In this document: piece by piece, positions 1 to 9,841 of the stretch | How positions within the stretch are numbered: position 1 is the stretch's first letter | Layout: each line of letters opens with the position of its first letter | DNA from: Bacteroidales bacterium | GTDB taxonomy: Bacteria; Bacteroidota; Bacteroidia; Bacteroidales; UBA932 | Direction: 5' to 3' | Length of the DNA stretch: 64,000 nt | Assembly: GCA_017959005.1 (NCBI GenBank) | Contig: JAGDBO010000017.1 | Span: forward strand, 62,001 to 126,000 | Notes under the pieces: model-generated | What the model was told of the DNA's origin: nothing | The model's input: only the letters and a program-made list of their open reading frames with translations | Databases searched by the model: none | Position numbers and translations under genes: made by a program

Positions 1-2
1 AG

Positions 3-749
3 ATTGTAGGCTCTACAGATGCCTTTGCATACGTAGATCAGATTTATAATCTGAGAACTACGGGAGCAGGTATCAACTTCAAGGTTGGATTTATATGGAC
101 CCCTACTCCTTTCTTCAGATTGGGAGGAGCCGTTTCAACCCCTACCTGGTATCAACTCAAAGATAAGTATTACTGGGATATGGGAGTTGGCTACAATGAC
201 GGTTACAACGTAGTCCTCAACTCTCCGGAGGGAGAATATGATTACCGCGTAAACACTCCGTTCCAGTACAATGTAGGTATGGCATTTGTTCTTCCTAAGG
301 GAACAATAAGCCTTGATTATGAAGCAAATAACCTGGCACAGACACGTCTGCGCAACAGTGAGGATTTACACTCTTTTGAAAAATCAGATTTCTACTATGA
401 CAATTGGGATTTAAAGAATAGCTTTAAAACCAGCCACAACTTCAGAGCAGGTGTGGAGATTAACCCAATTAATCTGCTCTCTCTGAGGGGAGGTTTCCAG
501 TACACAAGGGCCGGTCTTAAATCAGACTATTTCTTAAATTCTACAGAGAAATATATTGCCTCAGCTGGTATAGGAATCAATACTCCTAGCGGCTTCTTTG
601 CAGACTTTGCATTTGCTGCAAACATTAAGAAGTACAATGTGAATGTCTTTGATGATGAGCCTGCTTCAAAATATATCCTAAACCAGGGATATACTTCTAT
701 AAAGAGAAATGGTTTCCAGGTTCTTGCAACCTTTGGATGGAGATTCTAA
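3..749 (+). CDS. FadL/OmpP1-family outer membrane protein (3' part)
   Basis: The reading frame is open from the window edge, so only about the last 248 residues are present and the start lies upstream. The protein is made of alternating aromatic and polar beta-strand segments and ends in a C-terminal Phe (GWRF), as outer-membrane barrels do. The segments GAGINFKVGFIWTPTPFFR and STPTWYQLKD match what I recall of Bacteroidota OmpP1/FadL/TodX transporters, which move hydrophobic compounds across the outer membrane. The substrate cannot be inferred. It converges on the WbqC-like gene with only 12 bp between the stops. Confidence 0.8.
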   Translation: MVGSTDAFAYVDQIYNLRTTGAGINFKVGFIWTPTPFFRLGGAVSTPTWYQLKDKYYWDMGVGYNDGYNVVLNSPEGEYDYRVNTPFQYNVGMAFVLPKGTISLDYEANNLAQTRLRNSEDLHSFEKSDFYYDNWDLKNSFKTSHNFRAGVEINPINLLSLRGGFQYTRAGLKSDYFLNSTEKYIASAGIGINTPSGFFADFAFAANIKKYNVNVFDDEPASKYILNQGYTSIKRNGFQVLATFGWRF

Positions 750-761
750 ATATCTAAGCAA

Positions 762-1391
762 TTAAAGTAAGAAAGATACAGAGTCCGGCCCCTCGTTAAA
801 GAGTAGATCAACAACGGACAAACCTGAGATAAAGCCCCCTGCAGAAAATACCTGCCAGTGGGGCTTTTCCTTTATAAAACTCTCCCCCTTCCACTTAGGA
901 TGAATCCTCTCTCTTAGATCAACAATATCAATATCTGAAGGAAGAGCGGATGGAAGAATAAAATCTTCTGTTAAATAAACCTCCGCCTTTACTCCGCAGA
1001 ACTGCAGCAACTGCCTTGTCAGCAGGGTGTTAAACTTTAAGAGTGAACGCTCCCCGGAGCATAGAATCTTATAGAGATCATCCTTGTAATAGACAAAGAA
1101 CGGAGAGTTCATATAAGCCGCCTCCAGAGCACGGGTATGCTTTAAAACCCAATCTTCTGAATAGTCTATCTCAATCTCTGAAATTGGAACCTTATGGGTA
1201 AAGTTATCCCCGCCTCTGCTGACGGGGATATTAAGATTCATTTTTCCGTTGGCTGTAAGTATAGTGCAACGGTTTCTGTATGACTGCTTCTGATAGTTCT
1301 CGCAAGCCTCAATAAAAGCCTTCCCAAATTTTGCAATTGCCGCAAAATACTCAACCGGAGGCAGATATGCGGAACTAAGAAGACACTGCAT
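762..1391 (-). CDS. WbqC-like family protein
   Basis: This 209-residue protein has the WbqC-like pattern: an N-terminal segment (SSAYLPPVEYFAAIAKF), then YQKQSYRNRCTILTANG and LNIPVSRGG. The family occurs in polysaccharide and lipopolysaccharide loci, but its biochemical activity is not settled. Its ATG overlaps the lpxA stop by one base (TAATG), so it is the last gene of the lpxD-lpxC-fabZ-lpxA run and is probably translationally coupled to lpxA. The position suggests a role in envelope glycolipid synthesis; that is inference. Confidence 0.8.
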   Translation of the reverse strand: MQCLLSSAYLPPVEYFAAIAKFGKAFIEACENYQKQSYRNRCTILTANGKMNLNIPVSRGGDNFTHKVPISEIEIDYSEDWVLKHTRALEAAYMNSPFFVYYKDDLYKILCSGERSLLKFNTLLTRQLLQFCGVKAEVYLTEDFILPSALPSDIDIVDLRERIHPKWKGESFIKEKPHWQVFSAGGFISGLSVVDLLFNEGPDSVSFLL

Positions 1392-2182
1392 TACTCCTCA
1401 GCGTTACCGGATCCGGCTCTTACAATACCTCTCTTGCTGGAAGTGATGAAGTCCAGAATGATTCTCTTCTCAGGGCTGTCCGGAAGGGTCTCCTCTGCTT
1501 TTTTGCAAGCATCTGAAACGTTCAGTCCACTCTGATAAATCACTCTGTAGACGTCTCTTATACGCTCAATCTGCTCAATTGTAAAGCCCCTTCTGCGCAA
1601 TCCTACAATGTTGATTCCATAGAAAGAGGTTGGGCGTTTGCCGGCCATTGCAAATGGAGGTATATCCTTGCTGAATGCAGAAGCTCCGGCAATCATAGCA
1701 TGGCATCCTATGTGAGTAAACTGATGCACTACGGTAGCACCGCCAATAATTGCAAAGTCATCAACCTCAGCCTCTCCGGCCAGACCGGTGTAACTTACAA
1801 GAATAACGTTGTTTCCAACCTTGCAGTCATGGGCAAGATGAACGTATGCCATTAAGAGACAGTTGTTTCCAATAATGGTCTTGTTCTTTCCGCTGGCAGC
1901 GGTACCGCGGCTTACTGTGCAGTACTCTCTAATCATTACGTTGTCACCTATCTCAACGTAAGACTCTTCTCCCTTAAACTTGAGGTCTTGAGGAATAGCA
2001 CCAATTACGGCTCCGTTAAAAATTTTGCAGTTGTTGCCTATTTTTACAAAATCGTTGATGCAGGCATACGGACCAATCCAGCAGTTATCTCCAATCTCCA
2101 CGTGCTCCGCAATAGTTGCAAACGGGCTAATAACCACGTTCTTACCTATCTTTGCATTAGGGTGGACAAATGCGTTTTCCAT
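1391..2182 (-). CDS. lpxA: acyl-ACP--UDP-N-acetylglucosamine O-acyltransferase
   Basis: LpxA catalyses the first step of lipid A synthesis, 3-O-acylation of UDP-GlcNAc with a 3-hydroxyacyl-ACP, in the cytoplasm. The 263-residue length is normal for the family. Residues 1-190 form the hexapeptide-repeat left-handed beta helix (AKIGKNVVISPFATI, IGDNCWIGPYACI), and the catalytic-His segment VHLAHDCKVG is present. A helical C-terminal domain follows (GLRRRGFTIEQIERIRDVYR). It sits 18 bp downstream of fabZ and runs into the WbqC-like gene with a one-base overlap. Confidence 0.96.
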   Translation of the reverse strand: MENAFVHPNAKIGKNVVISPFATIAEHVEIGDNCWIGPYACINDFVKIGNNCKIFNGAVIGAIPQDLKFKGEESYVEIGDNVMIREYCTVSRGTAASGKNKTIIGNNCLLMAYVHLAHDCKVGNNVILVSYTGLAGEAEVDDFAIIGGATVVHQFTHIGCHAMIAGASAFSKDIPPFAMAGKRPTSFYGINIVGLRRRGFTIEQIERIRDVYRVIYQSGLNVSDACKKAEETLPDSPEKRIILDFITSSKRGIVRAGSGNAEE

Positions 2183-2200
2183 TGTTTTTGTTTTTGAATT

Positions 2201-2710
2201 TTACTTGTTCTTAATGACCTGAGCCACCATGTCTCCCTCGCAGGCAACCTGATTACCAACCCAGGCCTTTCCTCTCATACATACCAAAGAGTGTTCCAAA
2301 GGCTGTGTGATAACTAGTTTAAATACCACAACATCTCCGGGAACAACCTTGCGGCGGAACTTGAATCCGTCAATCTTTGCAAAATATGTTGAGTATCTTT
2401 CAGGTTCGTCTACATTTCTAAGCACCAGAATTCCACCTACTTGTGCCATGGCCTCCACCAGAAGGACTCCCGGAACAACAGGCTCCGTTGGGAAGTGGCC
2501 TCTAAAATAGTTCTCATTCACACCAATTGTCTTAATTCCGGTAATTGAATCATCCTCAACACCAATAATTCTGTCCACCATAAGGAACGGAGGACGGTGA
2601 GGAAGAAGTTTCTGAATACCGAGAACATCATAAACCGGCTCTGCATCCGGATCATACTTTGGAGCAACAGACAATCTCTGCTTAACTTCCTTAATCTTTT
2701 CTATATCCAT
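2201..2710 (-). CDS. fabZ: 3-hydroxyacyl-ACP dehydratase FabZ
   Basis: FabZ dehydrates 3-hydroxyacyl-ACP in fatty acid elongation and so competes with LpxA for the same acyl-ACP. The hot-dog fold motifs are intact: LLPHRPPFLMVD, then GHFPTEPVVPGVLLVEAMAQ with His72 and Glu86 at the usual 14-residue spacing. The first 30 or so residues (KYDPDAEPVYDVLGIQKLL) resemble the inter-domain linker of the LpxC-FabZ fusion known from Bacteroidota. Here FabZ is a separate ORF, 35 bp downstream of the lpxC stop and in a different frame, so it looks like a fission product of that fusion. Confidence 0.95.
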   Translation of the reverse strand: MDIEKIKEVKQRLSVAPKYDPDAEPVYDVLGIQKLLPHRPPFLMVDRIIGVEDDSITGIKTIGVNENYFRGHFPTEPVVPGVLLVEAMAQVGGILVLRNVDEPERYSTYFAKIDGFKFRRKVVPGDVVVFKLVITQPLEHSLVCMRGKAWVGNQVACEGDMVAQVIKNK

Positions 2711-2745
2711 AATTCAAATCTAAATTCAAATCAAAAAAGGCACAA

Positions 2746-3675
2746 CTATCTACGACCAAACTGCTTGATTGCCAGTGTTCTTAGTTCACGTGCAATGGTT
2801 GAGTTAATTGAGTGGCCGCTCTTATATGCTATAACTTTTCCCTTAATTGGATAACCCACCAGTGAGAAATCTCCCAGTACATCTAGCAGTTTGTGTCTTG
2901 CACACTCGTTCTGGAAACGGATAGATGTGTGGCTGAGATACCCTTCCGGAACTCTCTCCAACCTCTTTACGTTGAAGACTCCCGCCAGACGGTCCAACTC
3001 CTCCTGAGGAACCGGATTCTCCACAATCACAAGGGCGTTATCCAAGTCGCCGCCCTTAATGAGGTTGTTCTTAAAGAGCGGTTCCAGTTCATGGAAGAAA
3101 ACGAAGGTTCTGCAAGGAGCAATCTCAGTTACGAAGTCTGTATCCTGCTCAAACCTTGCATATTGATTTCCAAGCACTTTGGAGTTAAAATCTATCATTA
3201 CGTCTATGGAGAAATGGTCATCCGGCAGAACAACCATCTCGCTCCCCTTCTCGTTGCGGCAGACAACCTTGCGGTCCAATACCAGATACTTTCTTGGAGC
3301 GTTCTCCTCAACCAGCCCGTCCTTGGAAAAGGCTTCTGCATAATACTTTGCACTGCCGTCCAAAATAGGAACCTCCGGCGCGTCCAGAGTAATGAGTGCG
3401 TTATCTATTCCCATTCCGTAGAGTGCCCCCATAAGATGCTCCAGAGTAAGAACCTTTACTCCGTCCTTATCCAACGTTGTTCCTCTGGAAGTTGCACTTA
3501 CGTAATCCACACAGGCTTCAACCAATGGTGCACTCTCACCAAGGTCTGATCTTCTGAACTTTATACCAAAGTTTGCAGGAGCAGGTTCAACCATCATGTG
3601 AACCTTGAGCCCCGTATGGAGCCCCTTCCCCTCAAACTCATATTTATGTTTAAGCGTGTGCTGGTTGGTATACAT
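2746..3675 (-). CDS. lpxC: UDP-3-O-acyl-N-acetylglucosamine deacetylase
   Basis: LpxC is the zinc deacetylase at the committed step of lipid A synthesis. The 309-residue protein has all expected zinc and catalytic elements: His80 in LTLEHLMGAL, His261 and Asp265 in ARHKLLDVLGD, and His288 in YKSGHSI. The length equals that of stand-alone proteobacterial LpxC. In most Bacteroidota LpxC is fused at its C terminus to FabZ; here a TAG stop follows AIKQFGRR and FabZ starts 35 bp later in another frame. It lies between lpxD and fabZ on the same strand. Confidence 0.96.
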   Translation of the reverse strand: MYTNQHTLKHKYEFEGKGLHTGLKVHMMVEPAPANFGIKFRRSDLGESAPLVEACVDYVSATSRGTTLDKDGVKVLTLEHLMGALYGMGIDNALITLDAPEVPILDGSAKYYAEAFSKDGLVEENAPRKYLVLDRKVVCRNEKGSEMVVLPDDHFSIDVMIDFNSKVLGNQYARFEQDTDFVTEIAPCRTFVFFHELEPLFKNNLIKGGDLDNALVIVENPVPQEELDRLAGVFNVKRLERVPEGYLSHTSIRFQNECARHKLLDVLGDFSLVGYPIKGKVIAYKSGHSINSTIARELRTLAIKQFGRR

Positions 3676-3708
3676 TAGCGTAGTGGTTTTAGTAATCGTA
3701 CAAATATA

Positions 3709-4713
3709 CTACTTTTTAGGTGGGTCTGCAAGATGTTTGAACATAACGTGGCAACGGAGGAAGCTGTGCATGTTGAAAGCAGGAATACCCTGGATTCCTT
3801 TTTGGCCCTCAGCAGAAGAGATGTTGCCAAAGATGCCGCTCTTTGCATTAATCATAGTTCCGTCACCTATTGTAACGTGGCCGCTTATGCCCACCTGACC
3901 GCCAAACTTACAGTTCTTTCCAATCTTTGTACTGCCTGCAATACCGGTCTGTGCGGCAATAACCGTATTCTCTCCAACCTCAACATTGTGAGCAATTTGG
4001 ATGAGGTTATCCAGTTTCACACCCTTCTTCACGATGGTTGAACCCATAGTGGCACGGTCTACCGTTGTATTGGAGCCTATCTCCACATTGTCCTCAATAA
4101 CAACGTTTCCGGTCTGAGGAATCTTCTTGTAGGAGCCATCGGGCTGCGGAGCAAAGCCGAATCCGTCTGAACCAATAACCACGTTTGCATGGAGTATGCA
4201 GTTGTTACCTACAATACAGCCGTCATAAATTTTTACACCCGGGTAGAGAATAACGTTCTCTCCAATGGTAACATCCTTACCTATATAGACTTGCGGATAA
4301 ATCTGAGTACCGTTTCCTATCTTTGTCTTGGCGCCCACATAACTGAAGCGTCCAACATAAACCCCCTTCCCTATTTTGCAGGAAAGCGCTCTGTATGAAA
4401 GAAATGCACGGCCGCTCTTCTTACTTTTCTTAAGTGAGTTGAGCAAATCCAAAAGAACAGGCACTGTCTCGTATGCGTTTTCTACAACAATAATAGTTGG
4501 CTTAACAGGCTGTTCAGGAACAAGGTTGCGGCTCACTATTACCACTCCGGCGTTTGACTGAAGAAGATAATGTGTATACTTTGGATTGGCCAAAAAACAG
4601 ATATTGTGTGGTTTACCATACTCTATTTTCTGCACTGATGAGACCTTTACTGAAGGGTCTCCTATAATTTCGCCGTTAAAATGCTGTGCAATAACTTCTG
4701 CTGATACTTCCAT
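3709..4713 (-). CDS. lpxD: UDP-3-O-acylglucosamine N-acyltransferase
   Basis: LpxD adds the N-linked 3-hydroxyacyl chain to UDP-3-O-acylglucosamine, the third step of lipid A synthesis. The protein has an N-terminal uridine-binding domain ([16 protein letters not shown], then [11 protein letters not shown]) followed by a long hexapeptide-repeat beta helix with the catalytic-His segment [16 protein letters not shown] chose the ATG at 4713 (MEVSAEV, 334 residues) over one eight codons upstream because it fits the family's N terminus. It is the first gene of the lpxD-lpxC-fabZ-lpxA-WbqC run and is divergent from nusA. Confidence 0.95.
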   Translation of the reverse strand: MEVSAEVIAQHFNGEIIGDPSVKVSSVQKIEYGKPHNICFLANPKYTHYLLQSNAGVVIVSRNLVPEQPVKPTIIVVENAYETVPVLLDLLNSLKKSKKSGRAFLSYRALSCKIGKGVYVGRFSYVGAKTKIGNGTQIYPQVYIGKDVTIGENVILYPGVKIYDGCIVGNNCILHANVVIGSDGFGFAPQPDGSYKKIPQTGNVVIEDNVEIGSNTTVDRATMGSTIVKKGVKLDNLIQIAHNVEVGENTVIAAQTGIAGSTKIGKNCKFGGQVGISGHVTIGDGTMINAKSGIFGNISSAEGQKGIQGIPAFNMHSFLRCHVMFKHLADPPKK

Positions 4714-4758
4714 AACTCGTGATTTATGTAAGCGCAAATTTAATAAATAATAGCCAAA

Positions 4759-4790
4759 TTTGGATTTAAGAGATACTTTACATACTTTTG
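4759..4790 (+). promoter_or_regulatory. nusA-infB promoter, Bacteroidota type
   Basis: TTTG at 4759-4762 and TACTTTTG at 4783-4790 are separated by 20 bp, which matches the -33 TTTG / -7 TAnnTTTG consensus of the primary sigma factor in this phylum. Transcription would start near 4795-4797, leaving a leader of about 80 nt before nusA. Confidence 0.7.
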
Positions 4791-4811
4791 CACGCAGATA
4801 AGAGAGAGAGA

Positions 4812-4833
4812 AAGGGGACCCACAAGGCCCCTT
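4812..4833 (+). promoter_or_regulatory. stem-loop in nusA leader (possible attenuator)
   Basis: AAGGGG(A)CC pairs with GGCCCCTT around a five-base loop, giving an eight-pair GC-rich stem with one bulged A. It is followed by CTTTT, so it looks like a weak intrinsic terminator inside the 5' leader of nusA. An attenuator or autoregulatory site is inferred from shape and place only. Confidence 0.5.
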
Positions 4834-4876
4834 CTTTTGTGCTCAAAGTTCAATTGAAAGTTAAAAAAGTTACAAT

Positions 4877-6130
4877 ATGGAAGGTTTAAATTTAGCACAG
4901 TTCTTTACCGAATTCAAAGAGGGTAAAGGAATTGACAGGGCAACACTTATGAGCGTTCTGGAGGATATCTTCAGAACCCAGCTTGCCAAGACATACGGCA
5001 CTGCAGATAACTTTGACATTATCATCAACATAGACAAGGGAGACCTTCAGATCTGGCGTAACCGCAAGATTGTGGAGGAGGTAGAAGATCCTATGTTGGA
5101 GATTTCAAAGAAGGAGGTAGATCAGATTGAGCCGGATAACGATTTTGAGATTGGTGAGGATTATTCAGAGGAGGTTCCGCTAAAGAGCTTTGGCAGAAGA
5201 GCGGTTTTGAATCTGCGTCAGAACCTCTCCGGCAGAATTATGGATATAGACAAGGCCAACCTCTTTAACCGTTACAAGGATAAGATTGGTGAGATTGTAG
5301 TTGGAGAAGTTTACCAGGTTTGGAAGAAGGAGGTATTGGTTAGAGATGAGGCTGATAACGAACTCATTCTCCCTAAGAGTGAGCAGATTCCGTCAGACTA
5401 CTTCCGCAAGGGAGATTCCGTTAAGGCGGTGGTTGCAAAGGTTGAGATGAAAAACAACACCCCTTCTATCATCCTCTCCAGAACTGCAAGCGTCTTCCTT
5501 GAGAGACTCTTTGAGCAGGAGGTTCCTGAGATTTTTGACGGTCTTATCACCATTAAGAAGATTGTCAGAATGCCTGGTGAGAGAGCTAAGGTTGCCGTTG
5601 AATCTTACGATGACAGAATTGATCCGGTAGGAGCATGCGTTGGAGTAAAGGGCAGCAGAATCCACGGCATAGTAAGAGAGCTCAGAAATGAGAATATTGA
5701 TGTAATCAGCTGGACTTCAAATACTCAGCTGCTCATTCAGAGAGCTCTTTCCCCTGCAAAGATTACCACAATTAAAATTAACGAGGAGGAGGGCAAGGTG
5801 CTCATCACCATGGACTCTTCACAGGTTTCTCTTGCAGTTGGAAAGAACGGAAGCAACATCCGCCTTGCAGGAATGCTGGTAGGTATGGACATTGAAATCT
5901 TCAGAGATGTTCAGAGCAATGATGACGAGGACGTTCTTCTGAGCGCATTCAATGACGAGATAGACCAGTGGGTTATTGACGCTCTGAGAAACGTTGGCTT
6001 TGACACAGCAAAGGATGTGCTTTCACGTCCTACTGAGGAGATTATGGAGAGAGCGGACTTAGACCAGGAGACCGTGGAGGATGTTAAGAAGATCCTTCAG
6101 GCTGAGTTTGAGGACCCTATGGAAAATTAA
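4877..6130 (+). CDS. nusA: transcription termination/antitermination protein NusA
   Basis: NusA binds RNA polymerase and modulates pausing, termination and antitermination. The 417-residue protein has the N-terminal polymerase-binding domain, an S1 domain near residues 140-200 (GEIVVGEVYQVWKKEVLVRD), two KH domains (GVKGSRIHGIVRELRNENID; VGKNGSNIRLAGMLVGMDIE), and a helix-hairpin-helix-like tail (ALRNVGFDTAKDVLS). The length is usual for Bacteroidota. infB follows after 29 bp. The gene that normally precedes nusA in this phylum, rimP, is absent; the upstream neighbour is divergent lpxD. Confidence 0.96.
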   Translation: MEGLNLAQFFTEFKEGKGIDRATLMSVLEDIFRTQLAKTYGTADNFDIIINIDKGDLQIWRNRKIVEEVEDPMLEISKKEVDQIEPDNDFEIGEDYSEEVPLKSFGRRAVLNLRQNLSGRIMDIDKANLFNRYKDKIGEIVVGEVYQVWKKEVLVRDEADNELILPKSEQIPSDYFRKGDSVKAVVAKVEMKNNTPSIILSRTASVFLERLFEQEVPEIFDGLITIKKIVRMPGERAKVAVESYDDRIDPVGACVGVKGSRIHGIVRELRNENIDVISWTSNTQLLIQRALSPAKITTIKINEEEGKVLITMDSSQVSLAVGKNGSNIRLAGMLVGMDIEIFRDVQSNDDEDVLLSAFNDEIDQWVIDALRNVGFDTAKDVLSRPTEEIMERADLDQETVEDVKKILQAEFEDPMEN

Positions 6131-6159
6131 CAAGAAAAAAACGGAGGTAAAGAATTTAT

Positions 6160-8877
6160 ATGGCAGGAATCAGAATTAAAAAAGTACTCACAGACTTCAA
6201 CATTGGATTGAGCACCCTGGTCAACTTCCTGGAAAAGAAGGGAGTTGAGGTAGATGCCAACCCTAATGCAAAGTTGTCTGACGAGGTCTATGCGCTGGTG
6301 AGCAAAGAGTTCCAGACTCAGCAGCAGGTAAAGGAGGATGCCAAAAAGGTGGCTAAGCAGAATGAGAAGAAGATATCAGAGAGCAATAACAAATCATACG
6401 AGCTCAAGAAGGAGACATCTGCAGGTGAGAACTTTATAAAGACCTCCGTAGAAGAGAAGAACCCTACTGTTGTAGGTAAGATAGACCTCTCCAAGTTTGA
6501 GAAGAAGCCAAAGGCAGAAAAAGAGAAGGAGGAGAAAGTTGAAGAGAAACCTGTGGAGAAGAAACCGGAGCCGGTTGTAGAAGAGCCTAAGAAAGAGAGC
6601 GTTAAAGAGGAGACTCCTAAGAAGGAGGAGAAGAAAGAGGTTAAGAAGGCAGAGGAGAAAAAAGAGGCTCCAAAGAGAGAGGAGAAGAGGGTTGAAGAGA
6701 AACCTATCGAGAAAAAACCGGAAGAGAGCAACTTTATTGAGACAAAGGTTGAGCAGCTCCAAGGTCCTAAGGATACGGGACTTAGAATAGACATCTCCAA
6801 GCTGGAGAGCGGCAAGAAGAAGAGTCCGGAGAGAGGAAAGAGAGAGAGAATTGGCAAGCACACCAAAGAGAAGGTAGATATTAACAAGGAGACTCAGAAC
6901 AACCGTGCTAAGGAAAAACAGGAGAAGAAGAAAGGCAAGAAGGGCTTCAAACCTATTAGAAATGAGGTAGATGAGGACGAGGTTCAGAAGCAGATAAAGG
7001 AGACCTACCAGAGAATGGTTGAGGGTAAGGGAAAGACCAAGGGCTCCAAGTACAGAAGAGAAAAGAGAGAGATTGCTGCAGAGAGACAGGAGGAGGAGAT
7101 TCAGAAGAGAGAGGCAAGCAGCAACATCCTTAAGGTGACCGAGTTCGTTACCGTTAATGACCTGGCTGTGATGATAGACCAGCCGGTTACCAAGGTGATT
7201 GGTGCCTGCATGAATCTGGGTCTTATGGTATCCATAAACCAGAGACTGGATGCAGATGCACTTTCACTGGTTGCAGAGGACTTTGGTTACAAGATTGAGT
7301 TTGTAAGCGCTGAGATTCAGGAGGCTATAAAGGAGGAGACTGAGGAGGACAAGCCTGAGGATCTGGTTCCAAGAGCCCCTATCGTTACCGTAATGGGACA
7401 CGTAGACCACGGTAAGACTTCCCTTTTGGACTACATCCGTCAGTCTAACGTCATTGCAGGTGAGGCCGGAGGAATTACCCAGCACATTGGTGCATACAAC
7501 GTAAAACTTCCTAACGGAAGACAGATTACGTTCCTGGATACTCCTGGCCACGAGGCTTTTACCGCAATGCGTGCCCGCGGTGCCAAGATGACAGACCTTG
7601 CAATAATTATAGTTGCAGCGGATGACGCAGTGATGCCGCAGACCGTTGAGGCTATCAACCACGCACAGGCAGCAGGCGTTCCTATGATCTTTGCAATCAA
7701 CAAGATAGATAAGCCTGGCGCTATGCCGGACAAGATCCGTGAGCAGCTCAGCCAGATGAACATTCTGGTTGAGGACTGGGGTGGAAAATACCAGTGCCAG
7801 GAGATCTCCGCAAAGAAGGGAATTGGAGTATCAGACCTTCTGGACAAAGTGCTCCTTGAGGCTGATATGCTGGATCTTAAGGCCAACCCTAACAAGAAGG
7901 CCGTTGGTACCGTAATTGAGTCTTCACTGGATAAAGGTAGAGGTTACCTTGCTACCCTGCTGGTTCAGGGAGGTACTCTCCACACCGGAGATATTATGCT
8001 CTCCGGAATGTACACCGGTAAGGTTAAGGCAATGTTCAATGAGAGAGGTCAGAAGATTCAGAGCGCAGGCCCTTCAGTTCCTGTTTCAGTTCTGGGACTT
8101 AACGGTGCACCTCAGGCAGGTGATACCTTCAACATCTTTGAGAATGAGAGAGATGCCCGCGAGCTTGCTAACAAGAGAGAGCAACTCCTTAGAATTCAGG
8201 GACTCAGAACCCAGAAACACATCACTCTGGAGGAATTGGGAAGACGTATTGCAATTGGCAACTTCAAGGAACTCAACATTATTGTAAAGGGAGACGTAGA
8301 CGGCTCAATAGAGGCTCTCTCAGATTCACTCATCAAACTCTCTACAGAAGAGGTTAGAGTGAATGTCATCCACAAGGCTGTTGGAGAGATTTCAGAGTCT
8401 GACGTTCTGCTTGCAGAGGCTTCAGAGGCCATCATCATTGGATTCCAGGTAAGACCTTCTATGAACGCCCGCAAGATGGCAGAGAAGGAGGAGATAGAAA
8501 TCCGCTTGTACTCAGTCATCTACGATGCCATCAACGAGGTCAAGAGCGGTATTGAAGGTATGCTTGCACCGGTGGAGAAGGAGGTTGTTACCTCAACTCT
8601 GGAGGTTAGACAGACCTTCAAGATATCCAAGGTTGGAACCATTGCAGGATGTATGGTTAAGGAGGGTAAGATTACCAGAACCTCCAAGATCAGAGTCATC
8701 AGAGATGGTATCGTTGTTAAGGAAGGCGTGCTTGCCTCACTTAAGAGAGGTAAGGATGACGTTAAGGATGTCTCCGCCGGCTACGATTGCGGTGTTGGCA
8801 TTGAGAACTTCAATGATATCAAAGAGGGTGACGTTATTGAGGCTTACAAGATAGAGGAAATAAAGCGCACCCTCTAA
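6160..8877 (+). CDS. infB: translation initiation factor IF-2
   Basis: IF-2 is the GTPase that brings initiator tRNA to the 30S subunit. The 905-residue protein has an IF2_N-like N-terminal domain ([20 protein letters not shown]), then about 250 low-complexity Lys/Glu-rich residues, a second IF2_N-like domain, and the G domain with G1 GHVDHGKT at residues 413-420, then DTPGHEAF and NKID. Domains II, III and IV follow to the C terminus. The charged linker is a normal feature of the family. It is the second gene of the nusA operon and overlaps the convergent glycosidase gene by 4 bp at the stops. Confidence 0.97.
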   Translation: MAGIRIKKVLTDFNIGLSTLVNFLEKKGVEVDANPNAKLSDEVYALVSKEFQTQQQVKEDAKKVAKQNEKKISESNNKSYELKKETSAGENFIKTSVEEKNPTVVGKIDLSKFEKKPKAEKEKEEKVEEKPVEKKPEPVVEEPKKESVKEETPKKEEKKEVKKAEEKKEAPKREEKRVEEKPIEKKPEESNFIETKVEQLQGPKDTGLRIDISKLESGKKKSPERGKRERIGKHTKEKVDINKETQNNRAKEKQEKKKGKKGFKPIRNEVDEDEVQKQIKETYQRMVEGKGKTKGSKYRREKREIAAERQEEEIQKREASSNILKVTEFVTVNDLAVMIDQPVTKVIGACMNLGLMVSINQRLDADALSLVAEDFGYKIEFVSAEIQEAIKEETEEDKPEDLVPRAPIVTVMGHVDHGKTSLLDYIRQSNVIAGEAGGITQHIGAYNVKLPNGRQITFLDTPGHEAFTAMRARGAKMTDLAIIIVAADDAVMPQTVEAINHAQAAGVPMIFAINKIDKPGAMPDKIREQLSQMNILVEDWGGKYQCQEISAKKGIGVSDLLDKVLLEADMLDLKANPNKKAVGTVIESSLDKGRGYLATLLVQGGTLHTGDIMLSGMYTGKVKAMFNERGQKIQSAGPSVPVSVLGLNGAPQAGDTFNIFENERDARELANKREQLLRIQGLRTQKHITLEELGRRIAIGNFKELNIIVKGDVDGSIEALSDSLIKLSTEEVRVNVIHKAVGEISESDVLLAEASEAIIIGFQVRPSMNARKMAEKEEIEIRLYSVIYDAINEVKSGIEGMLAPVEKEVVTSTLEVRQTFKISKVGTIAGCMVKEGKITRTSKIRVIRDGIVVKEGVLASLKRGKDDVKDVSAGYDCGVGIENFNDIKEGDVIEAYKIEEIKRTL

Positions 8878-9809
8878 CGGTCTCTAGCCATCACGATAAT
8901 ACTGTTTGCAACTCTTCTGGTGCCTTTGTGATCGAACTTATTATTGTCTGACGGATAGTTGATGACGCCCTCCTTGGCGGTCCAGAGCGTTGAAGAGCCG
9001 CCGCCGTCCAGATTGACTGCAGAACGGCAACCCTTGCCGCCATCCATTGAGAGCAGGAACTGCTGTACTTCATCCAGGGTCATACCCTCAGCGTTGCCCT
9101 TGTGGCGGCCATCTATAACCATCAGACCTACAAGCCCTTCACGGGTTACAAAGATTACGCTTCTTGGGTGACGTTTATTAGAGAAGCCCTTGTAAATCTC
9201 CATCTCAACTGCCTTTCCGTTATCTATAAGTACTGGCATTGCGGCCATAACTGAGATGCCGTTTGAATTAACGTCAGTTGCATTTGCCGGCTGAAAAACT
9301 CCTACCTGCATAAGCCCCTTCTGGGCGGCAGCCTCTTTGTACTGGTTCTCTAACTCCTTGTTCCAAGGGATGGTAGAGAGCTTGCCCTTCCTAATGAGAA
9401 CCGCTCCCGTGGCCCTTCTCTGCATATCCTTTCCAACGGTTGTATCTGCAACCACACCATCTATCTGCATATAGCAAACTGAGTTCCCCTTCCTCATATT
9501 GTAGAAGGTTCCGTTAATTGCAGCAACTGCGCCCAGTTCCTCAGCTAACTTGTCTGTCTTTGCCATTCCGTTATGGCTCAGCACCTTAAAGGTGTACTTT
9601 GAAGGATCAAACTCCAGGATTGAGATACTCTGAGGAGCCCCAAAGATAGAGTCCTTTATGGTGTAACAAACCATGCCCTCCGAGAGAACCTCTCTTGTTG
9701 CCTTGTTGGAAGATGTGTAGTAACTTGCAGTGTGTGAAGCCACTCCGCATGATACAAGCAGCAGCCCCACCATCCCCATTAACAGAAAACGAAATCTTTT
9801 TATACTCAT
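8874..9809 (-). CDS. phosphodiester glycosidase family lipoprotein
   Basis: The 311-residue protein starts with a lipoprotein signal ([12 protein letters not shown], lipobox Cys at about residue 21). The body has the NAGPA/DUF2233 pattern: [39 protein letters not shown], and the signature [11 protein letters not shown]. The family is named after the enzyme that uncovers mannose-6-phosphate by removing GlcNAc; the bacterial substrates are mostly unknown. It probably acts in the periplasm or at the cell surface. It is the third gene of a minus-strand run behind tmk and the DoxX-like gene. Confidence 0.85.
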   Translation of the reverse strand: MSIKRFRFLLMGMVGLLLVSCGVASHTASYYTSSNKATREVLSEGMVCYTIKDSIFGAPQSISILEFDPSKYTFKVLSHNGMAKTDKLAEELGAVAAINGTFYNMRKGNSVCYMQIDGVVADTTVGKDMQRRATGAVLIRKGKLSTIPWNKELENQYKEAAAQKGLMQVGVFQPANATDVNSNGISVMAAMPVLIDNGKAVEMEIYKGFSNKRHPRSVIFVTREGLVGLMVIDGRHKGNAEGMTLDEVQQFLLSMDGGKGCRSAVNLDGGGSSTLWTAKEGVINYPSDNNKFDHKGTRRVANSIIVMARDR

Positions 9810-9841
9810 TGTTTTAACTTAATTATCTCTCCTTCAGAGCC

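Noticed and set aside
6318..6887. Long antisense frames opposite infB
   Set aside because: They mirror the Lys/Glu-rich linker of IF-2 and have no start or family support.
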